From: Bacillota bacterium
GTDB lineage: Bacteria > Bacillota > Clostridia > Acetivibrionales > DTU013
Length of the DNA stretch: 34,893 bases
NCBI GenBank assembly: GCA_023412665.1
Contig: JAEZCA010000063.1
Span: forward strand, 1-34,893
Reading direction: 5' to 3'
Numbering within the stretch: the stretch's first letter is position 1; each line of letters opens with the position of its first letter. This document shows, piece after piece, positions 32,341 to 34,893 of the stretch. A model generated the notes under the pieces. It made no database searches. It was not told the DNA's origin and saw nothing but the letters and a program-made list of their open reading frames with translations. The position numbers and the translations under genes are program-made.

Positions 32341-33621
32341 ATGAAAGCTGCAATACTGACCATGTTCAGTGACCTCGACACGACCTATTCACTTGTGAAC
32401 GTAGTGGCTGAACAGTTAAGGATGCTTCTGGATGAAAACATACAGGTAAAGCTGCTTGTATGTGAACAGTTCAATAATGAGAGCAAATTCGGGGTATATC
32501 AGGATGAAAGGATAGAATGGGAATATGTCACCAATACACTTAACGGCAAGCAGATACAGTGGCATGACTATTCGCAGCCGGATGGCAATATCCATAAAAC
32601 TTTCTTTGAGGAAGCGGATGTAATAGCTGCAGATCTTGTTGTAAAATTATCAGATGTAAACATCTGTATAATGCATGACATATTGTATCAAGGCTGGCAT
32701 CTGATCCACAATGTGGCCGTAAGGAAAGCGCAGGAACAGCTGCCGGGTATAAGATTCATATCCTTTTCACATTCCGCTCCGGTCAACAGGCCACCAAATC
32801 CAAAGTGGCCGTTTTCAGCACGATACACCCCGATGCAAAGGACCACCTTCATATCTCTTACCTATGCCGGGATACCGGCGTTGGCAAAGCAATATGATGT
32901 TGCCGAGGGCAGATGCCATGTAATAAACAACAGTCTTGACCTTTTATCCGGACTCAGCGATGATGTAAGAGCCATATCCTCAAAAACCGACATCCTCTCC
33001 CCTGACATATTGATGGTCTACCCAGGCAGGCTCACACCCGGGAAAAAATTCGACAAGGTGGCTGCATTTGCAGGAGCTGTAAAAAAGAAGACGGAAAAAA
33101 CCGTCAAGGTAATTTTCTGTGATTTTCCGTCCAGCGATGTCAACCCTAAAACCTATAAAGCGGCTGTTAAGCTGACAGGCATGAAATTCGGGCTGGACGA
33201 ACAGGATATGGCCTTCACTTCCGACCTGGGTTATCCGAACGGGTTCCCGCGCAAAGCTGTGCTGGAGCTCTTCACCCTTTCAAACCTTTTTGTATCGCCG
33301 TCCTATTCGGAAGCATTTCCGCTCACAGTCCTTGAAGCTGCCAGCAGAGGGAATTTCCTTGTGCTGAACCAGGCAGTGCCTGCACTCGAAGAGATCGGGA
33401 AGCAGCTCAAAGCATATTTCATGCGGTGGGATGCCAGGAACTTCGGTTTTGATACAAAAGAGACCTACCATCCGTCAGAGAAGGCCTATCTGGAAGAGCA
33501 CGGCGAAATCATCGTCAACCAGATGAGGGAAAATCCCGTAGTGCATTCCAAGACGCTTGTAAGACAGCGGTACGGGCCGAAATGGATCTGGAAAAATCAA
33601 TTCGAGCCGCTAATGGATTAA
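32341..33621 (+). CDS. GT4-like glycosyltransferase
   Basis: The 426-residue protein ends with the GT4 donor-binding pattern: VYPGRLTPGKKFDKVAAFA (strand and lysine/arginine site, about residues 225-245) and LFVSPSYSEAFPLTVLEAAS with the ExxG-like region EAF...EAASRGN (about 318-340). The N-terminal half is more divergent (MKAAILTMFSDLDTTYSLVN), with ISFSHSAPVN in the middle, and may bind the protein or glycan acceptor. A strong AAGGAGGTATTTATATA site precedes ATG 32341. It is the last gene of the run, 51 bases before a terminator. Confidence 0.8.
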   Translation: MKAAILTMFSDLDTTYSLVNVVAEQLRMLLDENIQVKLLVCEQFNNESKFGVYQDERIEWEYVTNTLNGKQIQWHDYSQPDGNIHKTFFEEADVIAADLVVKLSDVNICIMHDILYQGWHLIHNVAVRKAQEQLPGIRFISFSHSAPVNRPPNPKWPFSARYTPMQRTTFISLTYAGIPALAKQYDVAEGRCHVINNSLDLLSGLSDDVRAISSKTDILSPDILMVYPGRLTPGKKFDKVAAFAGAVKKKTEKTVKVIFCDFPSSDVNPKTYKAAVKLTGMKFGLDEQDMAFTSDLGYPNGFPRKAVLELFTLSNLFVSPSYSEAFPLTVLEAASRGNFLVLNQAVPALEEIGKQLKAYFMRWDARNFGFDTKETYHPSEKAYLEEHGEIIVNQMRENPVVHSKTLVRQRYGPKWIWKNQFEPLMD

Positions 33622-33671
33622 TATAAGCACCGAAAGCTCTACGTAGTATATATAGTTTAACTGCACAAACT

Positions 33672-33702
33672 AAAAGTCAGCCATTAATGGCTGACTTTTG
33701 GT
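33672..33702. terminator. Bidirectional terminator at the end of the glycan operon
   Basis: AAAAGTCAGCCA-TTAA-TGGCTGACTTTT is a perfect 12-base-pair hairpin with A/T flanks that give a T-run in both directions. It ends the plus-strand operon and the minus-strand 33721 gene. Confidence 0.85.
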
Positions 33703-33720
33703 TTGTAAATTGGTGACATA

Positions 33721-34053
33721 TCATCCTGGTTCACCAGTGTCCGGTATCCTGAGCACATTTTCGAGCTTGAACTGCAGCAGCATCTCCTTTTTGATTATAT
33801 CCTGCAGTACCTTTCGCACCACTCTGTCGATCCTCTCAAGATCATCGATAGTGGGATTTTTTACTGCCTGTTTGGCTGCACACGGGTCGTTACCCAATGT
33901 ACCAAGAACAGACTGGATTTTCTCCGCTTCTGCGTTGATCAGATGTGCCAGCCCCAGTTCTTCAAATGCTATGGATGCCAGTAGGAGGCTAATGACCTGA
34001 TGCCTTGGAAGGTTGATCTCTGGGTTTATATCCGGGACATTCGGAATAGACAT
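33721..34053 (-). CDS. Small protein, paralog of the 21937 protein (spore/surface-associated candidate)
   Basis: The 110-residue protein has a proline-rich start (MSIPNVPDINPEINLPRHQ) and then helical segments: VISLLLASIAFEELGLAHLI, NAEAEKIQSVLGTLG, IDDLERIDRVVRKVLQDIIK and the shared MLLQFKLENVL. It matches the 21937 product in order and motifs. I recall such small proteins next to collagen-like exosporium or surface-repeat genes in spore-formers, which fits its position beside the poly-threonine gene. The function is unknown; a scaffold or anchoring role is a guess. ATG 34053 has AAAGGAATG upstream and there is a sigma-K-like promoter at 34096-34122. Confidence 0.7.
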   Translation of the reverse strand: MSIPNVPDINPEINLPRHQVISLLLASIAFEELGLAHLINAEAEKIQSVLGTLGNDPCAAKQAVKNPTIDDLERIDRVVRKVLQDIIKKEMLLQFKLENVLRIPDTGEPG

Positions 34054-34095
34054 AATATCATTCCTTTCAGTTCAATAATAATGCTTTTGTTAGTT

Positions 34096-34122
34096 CATTT
34101 TATGTTAATTAATACAAAACGT
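34096..34122 (-). promoter_or_regulatory. Sigma-K-like promoter of the 33721 gene
   Basis: On the minus strand AC (34122-34121), 16 bases and CATAAAATG (34104-34096), matching AC-N16-CATANNNTA but for the last base. The 21937 paralog has AC-N17-CATAAGTTG in the same position, which strengthens both. Confidence 0.45.
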
Positions 34123-34145
34123 TCGATAAAATATCATTTGGTAAA

Positions 34146-34180
34146 TGAGGTGCCCTGCAATGCAGAGCACCTCATCATTA
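34146..34180 (-). terminator. Hairpin after the poly-threonine gene
   Basis: ATGAGGTGCTCTGCA and TGCAGGGCACCTCAT form a near-perfect stem of about 14 pairs with almost no loop, sixteen bases beyond the stop codon of the poly-threonine gene. The downstream T-run is poor (CATTTACC), so it may be a weak terminator or an mRNA-end stabiliser. Confidence 0.55.
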
Positions 34181-34195
34181 CGGTCTTCAATACAA

Positions 34196-34893
34196 TCATG
34201 TGCCATTCTCAGCAACACAGAAGCCGGCTGCTATATTTCCTGACACTATAAGTCGGGGACCGCAGGTATCAAAAATTATACTTAGATCTGCTGGATTTAT
34301 CAGCGTCAATTCTGCTTGATCCGTACCAGGCGGTCCGTTGTCGATTAACCTGTAGGCATATAAAACTTCAATAGGATCGCCCTGATTAATTTGTACAAAA
34401 CCAATACCCGTAGCAACAAAAGTGTTTTCAGTACAACTGACCTCCGTTCTGCCAAGATCAGCAGCGAAATCAAGTCTGTTGACCTCTCCCGCTTGAGGCG
34501 GTATTCTCTGGGCCATATATTCAAGCTTTTCCGGGAAAGGATCCTCAGTTTCAGGATCACAACACAAAGCATTGAATCTGGGGTCCTGGATATTGAAGGT
34601 AGTCAGCCCTAGAGAATTGGGGCATAGTGTATCCGGCAGCAATACTCCTCTTCCGCTTCCGGTCACACAACATGGCCTGAATGCTGTCGTGGTGGTCGTG
34701 GTTGAAGTTGTGCTTGTTGTTGTGGTCGTGGTTGTTGTGGTCGTCGTTGTTGTGGTCGTAGTTGTCGTAGTTGTCGTGGTTGTTGTTGTGGTCGTGGTCG
34801 TCGTTGTCGTCGTGGTTGTTGTTGTGGTCGTGGTGGTTGTTGTGGTTGTAGTCGTCGTAGTTGTCGTGGTTGTGGTCGTGGTCGTTGTAGTCG
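34196..34893 (-). CDS. Poly-threonine surface protein, C-terminal part (N-terminus beyond window)
   Basis: The minus-strand frame is open to the window edge, so the start is outside. From 34893 to 34685 there are 69 codons, 67 for threonine and 2 for serine, with no other residue. Then AFRPCCVTGSGRGVLLPDTL leads into a 162-residue domain with eight cysteines (CC, C, CC, C, C, C) ending in VSGNIAAGFCVAENGT. I know no family for this domain; its beta-like pattern and cysteines suggest a disulfide-linked surface or spore protein. An all-threonine tract is a dense O-glycosylation site in other systems. The glycan gene run on the adjacent side is the likely source of the modification. It ends at a TGA, 34198-34196. 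Confidence 0.75.
   Translation of the reverse strand, partial: TTTTTTTTTTTTTTTTTTTTTTTTTTTTTTTTTTTTTTTTTTTTTTTTTTTTTTTTTTTSTTSTTTTTTAFRPCCVTGSGRGVLLPDTLCPNSLGLTTFNIQDPRFNALCCDPETEDPFPEKLEYMAQRIPPQAGEVNRLDFAADLGRTEVSCTENTFVATGIGFVQINQGDPIEVLYAYRLIDNGPPGTDQAELTLINPADLSIIFDTCGPRLIVSGNIAAGFCVAENGT
34685..34893 (-). repeat. ACN-codon microrepeat coding for poly-threonine
   Basis: On the plus strand every triplet is NGT except TGA (34703) and GCT (34712). All four threonine codons are mixed without a fixed larger period, so the tract is kept by selection on the protein rather than being a simple slippage repeat. It continues beyond the window. Confidence 0.9.

Overview
The window looks like chromosome from an anaerobic, endospore-forming member of the Clostridia, probably of the cellulolytic Ruminiclostridium/Acetivibrio type. 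This is inferred from gene content: a GerA-type germination operon, a serine T-box leader, an RsgI-like anti-sigma factor, a family 3 beta-glucosidase lipoprotein and an SLH-domain surface protein. No rRNA, tRNA or CRISPR array was seen.

Layout. (1) 1-1275: an IS256-family element on the minus strand, cut by the window edge, whose transposase is broken by two one-base deletions. (2) 1296-9704: minus-strand genes for an SLH/transglutaminase surface protein, a methyl-accepting chemotaxis-type receptor behind a leader hairpin, deoxyribose-phosphate aldolase, a secreted proline-repeat protein, an ECF sigma factor with an RsgI-like anti-sigma factor that ends in twelve 18-residue Ala/Glu/Lys repeats, and a DUF2500-like membrane protein. 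(3) 9933-21822: a GNAT acetyltransferase, a GH3 lipoprotein, a second ECF sigma/anti-sigma pair (DUF4179 type), a germinant-receptor operon (gerA, gerC, small membrane protein, gerB), serS behind a T-box, a free-standing starch-binding-type module and an unknown small basic protein. (4) 21937-34893: a surface-glycan locus.

The surface-glycan locus is the most notable part. Eleven plus-strand genes lie in one tight run (22497-33621): a split transketolase, a UXS-like SDR, mannose-1-phosphate guanylyltransferase, a GT10 fucosyltransferase-like enzyme, an unfamiliar GT-A-like protein, a nucleotide-sugar 6-dehydrogenase, a GalE-like SDR, GDP-L-fucose synthase, a GT2-type enzyme and a GT4-type enzyme. 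The run is flanked by two minus-strand paralogous small proteins that share a C-terminal MLLQFKLE segment. Next to the downstream one is a gene whose product has at least 69 residues of almost pure threonine before a cysteine-containing C-terminal domain. Both small paralogs have a sigma-K-like promoter (AC, 16-17 bases, CATANNNTG). I infer that the locus makes GDP-fucose-type and uronic or other modified sugars and places them on the poly-threonine protein, plausibly on the spore surface. This is a hypothesis; the sequence shows the parts and their arrangement, not the reaction.

A second observation concerns regulation: deoC and serS, which are unrelated in function, share a nearly identical 50-base promoter-upstream block with paired GAAATTTTC-like palindromes.
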